Below, in pieces: positions 49,928 to 64,000 of a stretch of 64,000 nucleotides of DNA. A program made the position numbers and the translations under genes. The DNA is from Apostichopus japonicus (taxonomy: Eukaryota; Echinodermata; Holothuroidea; Aspidochirotida; Stichopodidae). Position 1 is the stretch's first letter; each line of letters starts with the position of its first letter. Where the stretch lies: NCBI RefSeq assembly GCF_037975245.1, contig NC_092576.1, forward strand, positions 19,926,111 to 19,990,110, read 5' to 3'. The notes beneath the pieces were generated by a model. The model was given only the letters and a program-made list of their open reading frames with translations. It had not been told where the DNA came from and made no database searches.

Positions 49928-52900
49928 CTGAAAAAAAAACAGAGGATAGTAGTGAATGAAGAAAGTTGTAAACAGAATAATAAAAGAATGGTCCAGGTCA
50001 AAATTTGATATGTTTAAGAGGAACATAATCTACGCACTCTAGTTAAATTTGCATTTAATTCCTTTGCACCGTTTTTGAGATATTGACAGTTGAAGTTGCC
50101 ACCTTTATTACCAAAAGTGAAATTGGAGCAAACAGGTGTTACGTCATAGTTACACACTGACAAATAATGTTTTGACCTGGACTATTCTTTAAACGTGCCA
50201 GAACGCGTCTGGTATAATGAGTTTTTCATGATTCATAACAACGATAAACCATATCAAGTGACTTCCTCTTTCGTCTGTTCCTTTCTTGAACTCTTTAACA
50301 ATCGATAGGTGCAGAAAGCTAATCAATTCCTTCATTTAAAAGTCACAATCAATCAATATATTGAAAACGATATAGGGTTGGAGAAAAACGTAACTCTTTT
50401 GTCTTTTATGTTTGCCAAATCCAAATACTTGAATAACGCATTGGTTTCATTAGATTTTATGACTAAATATATTAATTATAGTTAATTAGAGATATATACC
50501 CGAGTCACTGGGTTATAGTAGCTTATATCTTACCTTTGACCGAGTGCCGTGCCAATGATTCCAAAGGTGGTTGGGAGGGGACTTAAAGTTTGCACCGACT
50601 GATCTAAATATAAGGGGCTGAACTTTCACTGAAGTACCAGAGGCGTATGAAATATTTAATAATGGAGTGGGGGTGCCCTCTGATAATTGAGGGCGACATT
50701 TATGTGAGGTGGCCTCCCCCTATAGATTTGTTTTGTCATTCTAGATGTCAAGTATTGCATTTTGTTACATGCTAAGATTATACTTTAAGGCTATAAGTAG
50801 CTCTAAACAGAAAAATAAAAGTATACTACAAAATACCGTAAAGAACTCGTGCATGCCTTCTAGTCGCAACCTTATACTGCAGGATTTTTGCAATAGATTA
50901 GTAAATGTCTTGACAGGCGTTATTTTATTTCATTTTCGTAGAGTATAAGGATTAAAGCGGATAAATCACTTACTCTGCTAGAAAACACAATCGCTGCGAT
51001 ACCAGTGGGAAGGAAACAGCATATCGTTACAAAAATAGCTAGAGCCATGTAATTATTAGGCTCAACTTGAGAATCACGAGGGATAGTTACTGTGGTTGGA
51101 GTCACCTAGAGAAAACACATAATTTATCATTGGTTAAGAGATACAGTTGTCATTTTATTGTGATATAATGTAGGCCTATGTAAACTTACCGCGATATTGA
51201 TTTAATTTCAAACATTGAGGTGAGATACACTCTGATGTAAGCTTCATGTTGAAACATTGTTAACATTGAGCAAAGATAAGAACGTTTGTAATGTAACGTT
51301 TGTAATGGTAACACATGCACGCATGATTATACAACGTGTTTAACGTTACTCTTTAACAGTCATATTTATTGTGCAGCCTAACAGACAGAATTTATTACAA
51401 ATGGAGGCTTTATAAAATCCAACAATTTCTCAAATGGGAAAATCCCCCCCCCCCCACCAACTTTCACACATCTAATCCCGACCCTTGGTTCAATTATAAA
51501 ATCATCAGGTCGTTTGGTTATACTGTTTTGTCTTACTACTACCACTGTACAGTTAAGTGATACAATTGATTTGTTTCATCGATTACATCAGCTTTTATAA
51601 AGAAACCTTCGTGGATGTGTATGTACATCAACTCACCCAGGTCGTTTTAGGTTATTATTATTATTAATGTATAAAAGCTTTGTTAAACATCCGACTTCCT
51701 GAATCACAGCTGAATCACACAAAACTTCTTGGATGCAAATTTAAATATGATTGTTTTGTTTTTTTCTTGATCTCTTTAAATGCAATATCGTTCAATTGTT
51801 TAAAACTTCCTCTTAACACCTACTATCTACTCACACATGCATGTCACATACTTACCCTTGACTTACCATGGTGAGTGATACAATTGATTTGTTTCATCTA
51901 TTACATCAACTTCAATAAGGAAACCTTCGTGGATGTGTATGTACATAAACTCACCAGGTCGTTTTAAGTTATTTCTTATTATTGTTAATGTATAATAGCC
52001 TTGTTAAACATCCGACTTCCTGAATCACAGCTGAATCACACAAAAGTTCTTGGATGCGTATTTAAATATAATTGTTTAATTTGTTTTAGGGGTTGTTTTG
52101 CTCTCTTTAAATGCAACATCGTTCAATTGTCTACAACTTCCTCTTAACACCTACTATCTACTCACACATGCATGTCACATACTTACCCCTGACTTGCCAT
52201 GCTGAGGATTTGGATCTGAAAATAACAAGAAAAGCTACTAATTTTTAAACTGGCGAAATTGAACGAGATATAAATTGTCCAGTGTAATCGTTAATACAAA
52301 TGGAGGTTGGGTGTGGGGGGGGGGGGGGGGAAGTATCTGTCATTCGTATGAGCGACGAAGGTACTTATCTGCTTTAATGATATGAAAGATTTAGTAATGA
52401 CTGAAAACGGCAAAAAGAATGGGTGATGGATTAGGAACCGTAACGGAGAACGGGGTGGGGTGGGGGACAAGGGGATGGATAAAGAATTGTAACGGAGAAT
52501 ATTGAAGGCACAGGGGATGAAAAAGGAACTATAACGGAGAATGGGAGGGACAGGGAGATGGATAAGGAATCGTAACGAAGATGGGAGAGGGTCAAGGGGA
52601 TAGATAAATAACCGTAACGGAAGACATGGGAGGGACAAGGGTATGGATAAGGATTCGTAACGAGAAATGGGAGGGAGAAGGGGGTGGATAAGGAACCGTA
52701 ACGGAGAATGGAGGAGGGAAAAGGGGATGCATAATGACCTTAACGGAGGACAGGGGAGGGACAAGGGGATAGATAAAGAACCGAAAAGGAGTATGTGGGA
52801 GGAATAAGGGGAGGAATGAGGAACCGTAACGGAGGATGAGGGAGGGACTAGAGGAGGAATGAGGAACCGTAACGGAGAGTGGGGGAGGGACAAGGGGATG

Positions 52901-54841
52901 AATGAGGAACCGTAACGGAGAGTGGCGGATGGACAAGGGGATGGATAAGGAATCGTAACGGAGAATAAGACGGACATGGGATGGATAAAGAGAGAGGCAT
53001 ACGACTCTGCCGGGCAAATAAGTGGGTAGAGACCGTTGTCAGGATCTTGGAGGTAAAATACATTATATCTTATATATTACATTAAATACCTGCCGCGGTA
53101 TACATTCGACAACGTAGTGATTCTACAACAACCAGTAGACACTGAATTCAATATTAATTGATCAATTATCTACACCCTCCTCTTCTATGAAAACCAGGCT
53201 GGAAAGTGTCCCTTTTGATAATAAGAGTGTACCTTTTTGTAATTTTTGTAATATTAAAAAGTACTCATGCAGCAATGGCAACATACATTTTCTGCTATAA
53301 TGCTTAACTTATAACGGCAGCTCAATAGGGCCATGACAATTTTTTTTTCGTTTTTCCGACTATTTTGTCGATTTTTTTAGTTAAAATTTCGTATGTTTGA
53401 GTTACACATATGTTTTTCTAACTTTTTTTCGTTTTTATGGCTTTTTGTTACGCTTTTAAACTTGTTTTTTCGTTCTTTAGGCTTTTATTTTCGCTTTTCA
53501 GACTTTCTTTTTTCGTTTTTCAGACTTTTTTTCTTGACCCTGTACCATTGGTGCAGTATGTATAATGTGTTGTTTTTATGTTTTTTCTCGACGCACCTTT
53601 TATCAGCATGGAACCAAAATGAAAACTCATATATGATTTGAAATTTGAAACGCAGTTTGCCTCAAACTTGCCTTATCAGAAAAACGAACAAAAGGCGAAA
53701 AAGTTTGAATATCCGAGCCTGAAATAAAATGTAAGCAATTGCTTCCTAGACAAGCTAGCAGCCATTGCAGCAGTACTTTTACATTGACCATAGACAGGCG
53801 AAGCGTTTGGCTTTCCTTGTTACAACGCGAATGCAAACACATTGCAAGTATAGGCTAGGCAAAGTCGGAAAAACGGGGGGGGGGGGGAATTTCAGAAAAC
53901 CGAGAAAAAAAATCAGAAAAACGGGGGGAAAAGTCAGAAATACGAGAAAAAAGGGCAGAAGAACCAAAAAAAAGTCAGTAAAACGATTTCCTTTTTTTTT
54001 TGGGGGGGGGGGGATTATGGCCCTATTGAGCTGCCGTAATTTATAGACTCTTGCATTGAAAAAAAATGTTTGCAAGAAATATCTTCTATATCTATGCAGG
54101 TGGGCCACGATACCTGCTCGCTGGCTGTTACGTTACGGGGCTTCTTACTATAAATGTGTGAGTTTCTAATAGGACTCATTTATCAGAGACTTTTGAGATA
54201 AGTGTTGTTGTTTGTTCGCTTAAATTAGAAGAAATAACTTATATATTCGTGCAGGTGGACCACGATAACTGCCCACTGACTGTCACGTTAAATGGCACCT
54301 TATTGTACATGCTGCTTGTTCGCTCAATCAAACTTGGAAGGGTGTGTTAAATCTCAGTGCAGGGTGCCTCTATAATTTTTGCTTTAGTAAAGCTACTTCT
54401 GTTTTCAATAAATTTTGATTGAAAAATTAATATCAGGCTAGTTTTAATGCTTATTAACATTTACAGTTATAACATTTGCGATCAAGTGATTGAAAGAGTA
54501 AAATGTAAGTTTTCAAACAATGGTCATTACAATTGAAAGTTACCTAAAACTTTGACAGTTTTGGATGTCGATGAAAAAAGTCTCTCATATATGCAGATTC
54601 TGATTATATTAGCTTAGTACATATCTGGAATCATAAGAATATACTCAAAGCGGTTACACAACTCAGATGATGGAAGAATCCTATTCCTCTCACTGCCTGC
54701 GTTGTTCTTATCAACTTGTTTTCAACAAATGAAACACAACCCATGCAATTAATAACGGTTTTATCATATTGTTGACCAATGTATTATAAAGCTTTTGACT
54801 TATTTCCATGCAAGGAATTCAAGTTGTTACTCACCATACAT
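49784..54841 (-). CDS. CD225/dispanin (IFITM-like) membrane protein, four exons
   Basis: The exons are 54835-54841 (ATG TAT G), 52187-52215 (PNPQHGKSG), 50974-51105 and 49784-49927 (stop TAA). All phases agree (1, 0, 0), giving 103 residues that begin MYDPNPQHGKSGVTPTTVTI. The domain reads [20 protein letters not shown], then VFSSRVKDLFNRGDVDGAQD and the second helix SLISLVIGLILITISVILNI. The Cys pair, Pro-Thr-Gly turn and GDVDGAQDAAAKAK loop match CD225. It lacks the long Pro-rich arm of its plus-strand paralogue. The first exon is only seven coding bases, so that start is inferred from phase, the ATG and a strong GTGAGT donor. It points toward the plus-strand paralogue, and the two are convergent. 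Confidence 0.8.
50195..50670. repeat. Segmental duplication, left copy (Y)
   Basis: This intronic stretch matches about 56490-57060 in the same orientation, including AACGCGTCTG, GTGACTTCCTCTTTCGT, AACAATCGATAGGTG and ATCAATCAATATATT. Confidence 0.85.
50974..51105 (-). CDS. CD225 (minus) exon: first membrane helix
   Basis: Forty-four codons, phase 0-0, from VTPTTVTIPRDSQVEPNNYM to IVFSSR. The acceptor is TTTTCTCTAG and the donor is AGA|GTAAGT. Confidence 0.9.
51557..52201. repeat. Tandem duplication of 318 bp including the end of an exon
   Basis: Unit 1 starts at 51557 and unit 2 at 51875, each beginning GTGATACAATTGATTTGTTT. Each ends with the 3' part of the PNPQHGKSG exon and its donor. 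The copy in unit 1 (about 51856-51870) lacks the acceptor and the exon's first part. Confidence 0.88.
52187..52215 (-). CDS. CD225 (minus) exon 2: short N-terminal exon
   Basis: Twenty-nine bases between ATTTTCAG and GTAAGT encode PNPQHGKSG, with phase 1 in and 0 out. The join with ATG TAT G gives MYD. The small size is unusual but the boundaries are strong. Confidence 0.7.
52420..52985. repeat. Minisatellite, about 43-bp G-rich unit (Z)
   Basis: About 13 diverged copies of GGAACCGTAACGGAGAATGG followed by GAGGGACAAGGGGATGGATAA. The long Pro/Ser/Leu-rich open frames on the minus strand come from the repeat. A shorter array of the same unit is at 57075-57275. Confidence 0.92.
53314..54037. 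mobile_element. Foldback-type MITE with T-rich arms
   Basis: Perfect inverted ends of 21 bases, ACGGCAGCTCAATAGGGCCA plus T, are flanked by AACTTATA and AATTTATA (seven of eight identical). The left arm has repeated TTTTTCGTTTTTCAGAC-like units and the right arm their complement, so the whole element is an imperfect palindrome. It is non-coding. Confidence 0.82.
54835..54841 (-). CDS. CD225 (minus) exon 1: start codon exon
   Basis: ATG TAT G before GTGAGT. It is chosen because phase 1 is required, the junction codon is GAT (Asp), and the donor is ideal. The 5' UTR should extend to higher coordinates. Confidence 0.55.
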
Positions 54842-56394
54842 CACGGGAACGTTTTCAGGCAAAGAGTACAAGCTGCTGTTAGTATGTTTAATTTCGTTGT
54901 GAACTAGTTTACATAGTGAGTGGTTTAAATATATTTAGGATTATCTTGCTGGCGGCAAATTAGTGTGTCTTCTTAAACAAAACGAAAATGGAAAGGGGAA
55001 GTATTAACAATGTCGTTCTATGCCGGCTATTCATTGTAAAATATCAATTACGTCACTTCCTCTTCAGCAGAAAACAATGGTGTTCGTGAGATATTGAGGG
55101 AAGAACTTTCAGGTAACCAATAAGCTATTTTACAACGAATTTCAAAATCTGTTGGTACCAGACTTGATCTTTATACTGCTACAGAAAAAGGTAAATGTCG
55201 AAATCATGCTTCTTTGATTTACCATAAATCGCCCATGAAACGATGGAACTACATGTATGAAATACAAAATATTATAGCCCCAATTTTGATGGTGTCACAC
55301 AACATTGTTCACCTCTGGCGGTTCTATACACATTATTACACCCCAAATTCTATAATTCGAATTATTGTTATATCTCTAATTCGAATTCGTGATGTATCTC
55401 TAGTTCTTTGGATATCTCTTATTCGAGTTATTGATATTTCTAATCCAATTTTGGATATCTCTAATTATTTTGGTACCTCGAATATAATTTAGGATTTATT
55501 TATTTCGAATTTGGATTCGCGAACTCTTTTCTTGATATCTCTAATTCAAGTTTGGATATCGTGAATTCAATTTGAGATATCTTAGATAAATTTCCCTGCT
55601 TAATATCTTTAATTTATTTCTTGATATCCTACATTTTGAGATATCATAAATACACTTCAAGATATCGAAAATGCAATATCTGATATCTCAAATGTATTTG
55701 AGGATATCTGAAAATAATTACAGATATCTTAAATTAGTTCGAGATATCTGAAATTAATTGGAGATATCTCGAAATCAATTGAGGATATCTGTAGTTTTTG
55801 AATAAATTTGAACACGGCGTTTCATACGTCCTTGTTAAGTTTTTATTTCTCTGAAAATTTACACAAAGGTTTCAATGCCATGGATATCCCGGATTGAAAA
55901 ATATGGTTGGAATAAATATTTTGTGATGATTATTTTTTTTAATACTTTTTTTACTGTTAATTCACATATATATTCATAACTCTTAAAAGTTCAAAATTAA
56001 GCAAAAGAAAAAGAAAGAGACACAAAAACAAGTTTCCTGTCAATGTATAATGGAAACACTTTCAAAATGGGTTTTAATTTCATTCTTGCAAAGAGATCAT
56101 TTCTTTGCCAAAGGTAAACGATAGATTAACGTACTGTAAATTTTCTGCAATAGCAGGTGTTACTCTACACCACATTCCGTGAGCATTTTCAAGGAGAGAA
56201 TTCATCGGCAACAGCATACTGAGTGACGTCATCATGACTTTGGGAGTGTTTCCTTCTTTGTTTCAAATTGACGATTATAAAAGATTTCATTTTTTGTTAT
56301 TCACATGAACTAAAAGCTAACAAAACAAAAAGAATTGTCTGTTGAAGATACAGGAACTGTTCATGCTGCCAGTTTGCGTGTTTTGAAGTATTAT
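54842..56394. other. Spacer upstream of the minus-strand CD225 gene
   Basis: It should hold the promoter and 5' UTR of the minus-strand CD225 gene. It contains the GATATC array at 55370-55800. No coding exon was seen. Confidence 0.45.
55370..55800. repeat. GATATC-rich palindromic array
   Basis: Irregular units of about 20-25 bases are built on GATATCTC and AATT. The left half reads mainly GGATATCTCTAATTC and the right half mainly GAGATATCTGAAATTA, so the array reverses orientation near its centre (about 55590-55640). Confidence 0.8.
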
Positions 56395-56437
56395 ATATGA
56401 GGGGACCTTATCCCCGTTGTTGAATAAACCACGTCAC
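56395..56437 (-). pseudogene. Fragment of CD225 last exon
   Basis: TGTTTCAG is followed by GTGACGTGGTTTATTCAACA and ACGGGGATAAGG, which aligns with the start of the intact last exon (TTCAACCGTGGGGATG) but is not coding. The flanking intron matches the intact gene's intron, so this is the edge of a partial gene duplicate. The first-helix exon is missing from this copy. Confidence 0.6.
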
Positions 56438-56489
56438 CTGAAACAAACAGAAGCTTATAGTTAATGAAGACAGTTGTACAAGAATAAAG

Positions 56490-57060
56490 ACTTAAAGGTG
56501 CTAAAACGCGTCTGTTATTCATGAGTCATAACAATGACAAAACCATATTGAGTGACTTCCTCTTTCGTTTGTGCCTTTCATGACTCTTTAACAATCGATA
56601 GGTGGAGAAGGCTAATCAATTCCTTCAATTAAAAGTCAACATCAATCAATATATTAAAAACGATATATAGGGCAGGAGAAGAACGTAACTATTTTTGCTT
56701 TTATGTTTGCCTTGTGTAAAGTTATCAAATCCAAATACTTGAATAAAGCAGAAGTTTCGTTACATTTTGTGACTAAATATATAAAAAGAACAAAACTCTT
56801 TTAGCTTGTATGTTTGCCTTGTGTAAAGTTGTCAAATCCAAATACTTGAATAAAGCATTAGTTTCGTTAAATTGTATGACTAAATATATTAAATATAGTT
56901 AATGAGATATATATAAATGAGTCACTGTCTTACCATATATCTTACCTTAGACCGAGTAACGCGCTCATGATTTCCAAGGTGAGAGAGACAAACTCAAAGT
57001 TTGCACAACTGATCTATAGTTACATGGGTGCTTAACTGTTATGGCAGTACCAGAGGTGAA
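56490..57060. repeat. Segmental duplication, right copy (Y')
   Basis: This matches 50195-50670. It also has an internal tandem duplication of about 110 bases (56700-56900) containing CCTTGTGTAAAGTTRTCAAA. Confidence 0.82.
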
Positions 57061-57074
57061 TGAAGGATTAAATA

Positions 57075-57275
57075 ATGGAGGGGATGTATTAAGAACTGTA
57101 ACGGAGAAGGGGGGGGGGGGTCACGGTAATGGATGAGGTACTGTAACGGAGAAAGAGGGGAGGGACAAGGGGATGGATAAGGAACCGTAACGGAATAAGG
57201 AACCGTAACGGAGAAAGGGGAAGGAACTGTGACGGAGAATGGGGGAGGCACATGGATAAGGAATCGTAACGGATA
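57075..57275. repeat. Minisatellite, short array (Z')
   Basis: About five copies of the GGAACCGTAACGGAGAA unit seen at 52420-52985. Confidence 0.88.
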
Positions 57276-58029
57276 GGCGTACAACTCTACTGGGGGGGTG
57301 GATAGATATTGATGTCAGGATCTGAATGTACTCTTAAAAAAGTTGGGCAAAATTGCGTTGGGTCCGTTTATACCACCACACCAACCTATGGGCAAAATGT
57401 GCCCATGGTATGAGCAAAAATATTCACCAATTTACTGGGCATAAATTTGCCCCTTTTCTGGGCAGTTCATATTTTGCTCACTTTGGGGGGGATGGCGGGG
57501 TCGGGTGGGCATTGTCTTTAACACAGTTGTTGATTAAACACTTTTACTCAACTACGGGGTATTTGCTTCTGTAAACGTTGGATATCCTGGACTCGTTGAA
57601 ACAAATGCAAACAAAAGAAAAAAAAGAAAATGTGTTTTCTTCAATAAGCATTGTTTTTGTTACGAACAAAGACTTGAATAGATTTACAACCGCTTGTTTT
57701 GAATTATAAATTGAAACATCACGACAGTAAGAAATATGACCCATAATTTTGAAATTAGACTTCCGGTATTTGAGCAACTATTCACAAAATGCAATAAGGA
57801 AGGCAATCATTAAGTTGGTTTTATGTTCTTCAATTATAACCACAGCAATTAGTATAGCATTAAACAAAATGAATACTTGTTCTACCTGAAGACATAAAAC
57901 ACCTTTGATATTGTTATCAAAACAGGATTGATTGGACATAACCAACAACAAATGTAAACAAACTGAAAGGAAATGTCTGGTAGCCATTAGAAATCACCTT
58001 AAAAAAACGACAATTTTCACAAACATGTT

Positions 58030-58970
58030 TATAAACAATAAGAACGCTAATATTGCCTTTGACAGCGAAATGATTTTTCAATCCTTTTTAGATGGATATT
58101 TCAAATATACTTTGAACAGAAGTGAACGTGACCTTATCTGGGCAAATCCAGATTGCGAAATAACCCACGCTGCATACATTTCCTACAGTAATCACAACAT
58201 AATCCGCGTTTGAATACAGATTAATTTCTTCCTTAATTTTCTGTGAAATTGTTTATAAATGAGACATGTTTTTTAAAATATCTTTAAGCCGTTATATATG
58301 TAGTGCATCGGTGATTTCGTGGTCTTTGTGTACACAAGATGAGTATGACAAGTAAGATAACAGCAGACTCTTCGTTGCTTATACATCGCGCTATCCAGCT
58401 CCAAACGAACAATGTTCGTATGTAGGCTCCTGTAAAGTTTACAAAAGGACAGTTCTGCGAAGCCTAACTTTCTCGGTCCTACATTCTGCTTTGACATTAG
58501 TTCCGTCATGTTTCACCTTTCGAAGTTCCAAATACGTTTGAAGCTTCCTTTTCCTGTAAAGTTGATTAGTGAATTTCATTTCAGCGATTTCGAAGAACGG
58601 TTTAGGAACTGTGGTTTGAGAACGACAGAGAATTATGTGCAATGCTTTGTGCGTGCCAACTTGACATAGTAGGCTGTACACGTAAGTTAGCGATGTGTAC
58701 GTAATATATGATAGGCAATCACCTTAAGTGTACATGCGAGAGTCTATTTGTTCCGGAAATGGGATTACTAAGTTCAAGTCCTCGTTTTACCTATTTCCCC
58801 ACATGACGCCATTCACAAAATTTATGGGTTCGAACAAACGGTGCTTTTTGAGAGGAACTGATGAAATTGAAAACCAGATTTCTCTAACGTCGAAATGGTT
58901 AGAAAGAGAAAAACACGAAGTATAAGTACAAAGTATCAAAATCTTTCACCAGACAATTCCTTCAAGGCAA
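58030..58970. repeat. Segmental duplication, right copy (X')
   Basis: This is the partner of 47880-48780. Beyond about 58990 the similarity ends. Confidence 0.82.
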
Positions 58971-58989
58971 TTCGTGTACACTGTGGGAA

Positions 58990-60429
58990 AGTGACATCCA
59001 CATGTTACTTTAGAACAATACTCCTTTAAGAAACTATTAATGAAGGACATCATCGATAGCATAGTTAGACTGTTCTCATCACTTTCCAGCCCCCAAATAT
59101 GGAATAAGCTCAGTACACAACTGTTCATGATACCAAGAAAATACACCTCACTTTTTGTTAACTTCTGTTTGCAGTGTAGAAACAAGTGAGGGCGGTCGAC
59201 GGTTGGGCTCTGATACTATCGACAGACATGGCGACACTCACGCCTACAGCGTGACTTGTGAGCTTTTTAAGAATGGATTCTTGAGCTAATTACCTATACA
59301 ACTTTTACTTTCACATGGAAGCTAATTCGACACAAAAATGTGATTTGTATAATTGTATACGATTTCATTGTTGCTTAAAAGGAGAGTTGTATTGCCAGTC
59401 GATCAATTAATTATGTTACAGAATATAAACAATTCTTACTTAGTTAATCGATAACATTTACAACCTGCTTAGGTACCATATATCCTTTAAACAAACGTCG
59501 TTGCGTACAATACTACCCAATAAATACAATTAACGCTAACTTTAGAAGAGTCACGTATTTAATTTAGACATTAAAAACAAGAGAATATATGTCATACAGT
59601 TTAAAGACAGTTTAAAGACAATATCTTTATGATTTCACAAAGAGAAAATAAGGTGAAAATTAGGTCATTCTCAAATCATTTACATATACTTTTTTTTTGT
59701 GGATTGTTATAAGTGATCATCAGATTGGCTTTATGACCTTGTTTCACTTAAAGGATGACTCTTGGCCCAACATTACATTTGACCTGCTTCAGACCGTTAA
59801 AACGACTACAATTTAAAAAAAAAAGTATCTTATGCTCAACAGTTAGAGCGGCTGAACTGCTTAGTCTAACTCACAGACCATAAGGCCTGTTTCCCAGAAA
59901 CAATACAAAAGTCAACATAGAAATTCCCAAAAGATGTCAAAATTATGACGTACAATATCTTGTAAAATTATGCAGATGTATGGTCACTTGACAGATCTAG
60001 CAGTTTATACCAGTATATCGCCCCATAATACCTACATCACGAGAAATCATTGGTCCCTTTTAAGAAAAGAGGTTCACTAGCAACACCCAAGATCATCGGG
60101 AGCCAAGTCGACAGTTCCCTACTTGAAGTCTCCGTTCCTTTTAAGCCTATTCATATTATGATAATGAGAACGCTCTGTGTCCTCCTATTGACTCTAGTCT
60201 TCCATGATACCACTCACTCACGCGAGGACTGGGGTACTTCATCTATGAAATTGAGAATTCTCGGTGTTAATAACCTATTCTTTATCCTAGATTTTCCCGT
60301 CCCTCTTCATGTTTCCGGACCCCACAATACAACCCGGGCCCCAAGCTAGTTTACCCCTGACCATCTATATCTAAACGTATTCGAACATGAATTATGGAAG
60401 AATTGCTTTAGAAGAAAGTGTAATAGCTT
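58990..60429. other. Spacer and probable 3' UTR of the HYR receptor
   Basis: It includes the probable 3' UTR of the gene ending at 60430. I saw no repeat or exon in it. Confidence 0.45.
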
Positions 60430-63549
<3,120 letters not shown>

Positions 63550-63608
63550 CTGCAAAGAGACCAAAACGTAGTTGAAAAAAAGATTATTTAAGGGGATATA
63601 TCTGTGGC

Positions 63609-63610
<2 letters not shown>

Positions 63611-63660
<50 letters not shown>

Positions 63661-63720
63661 AGATATAGATATAGATATAGATATAGATATATATATAGAT
63701 ATAGATATAGATATATAGAT

Positions 63721-63775
<55 letters not shown>
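63611..63775. repeat. TA and GATATA microsatellite
   Basis: TA runs flank about 13 GATATA units. The array adjoins the 3' side of the tRNA-like element. Confidence 0.95.
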
Positions 63776-63778
<3 letters not shown>

Positions 63779-63824
63779 GGAAATCGTAATGAATTGGAAA
63801 ATCAAGAACAGCGAAAAACTTCCA

Positions 63825-63895
63825 GCCTCCACCGGGATTCGAACCCGGGCGTCCCGCTTTATATGCGGACACCCTAACCACTAGGCTATGGACGC
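63825..63895 (-). tRNA. tRNA-like gene or SINE head, anticodon ATA (Tyr-like)
   Basis: Seventy-one bases fold as a cloverleaf on the minus strand. The acceptor stem GCGTCCA pairs with TGGAGGC with one mismatch. The A box is TAGCCTAGTGG, the anticodon stem TCCGC/GCGGG has loop ATATAAA, and the T arm is CCGGG-TTCGAAT-CCCGG. No intron or 3' CCA is present. The unusual anticodon, the stem mismatch and the following tail plus TA repeat fit a tRNA-derived SINE (about 63776-63895) at least as well as a working tRNA. Confidence 0.62.
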
Positions 63896-64000
63896 TGATT
63901 ATATGTCCAGAGGTTCAAACCGGTAAGGAAGTCTTAATTCCACTGGCGTTTGTCACCTGTATCGAACAATACTAATTCTGTTTTTGGTGACATATTTTGC

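Noticed and set aside
52291-53017. Pro/Ser/Leu-rich open frames of 141-228 residues
   Set aside because: They are translations of the G-rich minisatellite with its roughly 43-bp unit.
57932-58213. 93-residue open frame in the duplicated block
   Set aside because: The homologous copy at about 47880-48030 has stops in this frame, so coding is not conserved.
60050-60349. 99-residue frame containing a signal-peptide-like stretch
   Set aside because: No splice sites or domain support it, and it lies in the probable 3' UTR of the HYR receptor gene on the other strand.

Overview
The window is animal nuclear DNA: AT-rich, with short exons bounded by GT/AG sites, introns of hundreds to thousands of bases, long TA microsatellites and many small DNA-transposon relics. 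The protein families (a Tie-type ectodomain, a receptor tyrosine phosphatase, a HYR/EGF receptor, CD225 proteins) and the repeats suggest a marine deuterostome, most likely an echinoderm and perhaps a sea cucumber. The organism call is inference; no ribosomal or mitochondrial marker is present.

Left edge (485-4069, minus): the first two coding exons of a secreted or membrane protein, a signal peptide followed by a Cys-containing N-terminal domain that I read as a Tie-like head. The gene runs off the left end.

6.8-29.6 kb (minus): the main gene. Twenty exons with mutually consistent splice phases encode Tie-type EGF repeats, one Ig-like domain, three fibronectin III domains, one transmembrane helix, a tyrosine-containing juxtamembrane segment and a single protein tyrosine phosphatase domain of the RPTP D2 type. 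The ectodomain of a receptor tyrosine kinase thus sits on a phosphatase body. The catalytic Cys and Arg remain (HCINGASR), but the WPD-loop Asp is Lys and the Q-loop Gln is Ile. Three reading-frame problems (an EGF-exon stop, an FN3 one-base shift, a stop or absent splice donor in a PTP exon) leave open whether the locus is a decaying copy, is alternatively spliced, or carries sequence errors. Its 5' exons were not found.

35.5-38.3 kb (plus) and 49.8-54.8 kb (minus): two convergent CD225/dispanin (IFITM-like) small two-helix membrane proteins. The minus copy can be assembled from start to stop (103 residues). The plus copy has a GYPPQQ repeat arm and no located first exon. A segmental duplication at 56.4-59 kb carries a decayed fragment of the minus copy's last exon.

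60.4-63.5 kb (minus, continuing off the right end): the C-terminal part of a single-pass protein, EGF - HYR - Ser/Thr-rich stalk - transmembrane helix - cytoplasmic tail.

The remainder is introns and spacers holding hAT-type MITEs (one nested in another, two with perfect 8-bp target duplications), a TTAA-flanked MITE, foldback elements, minisatellites, a 750-bp TTTACG hexamer array and a tRNA-like gene or SINE head at 63.8 kb. I saw no CRISPR array, rRNA gene or viral element.
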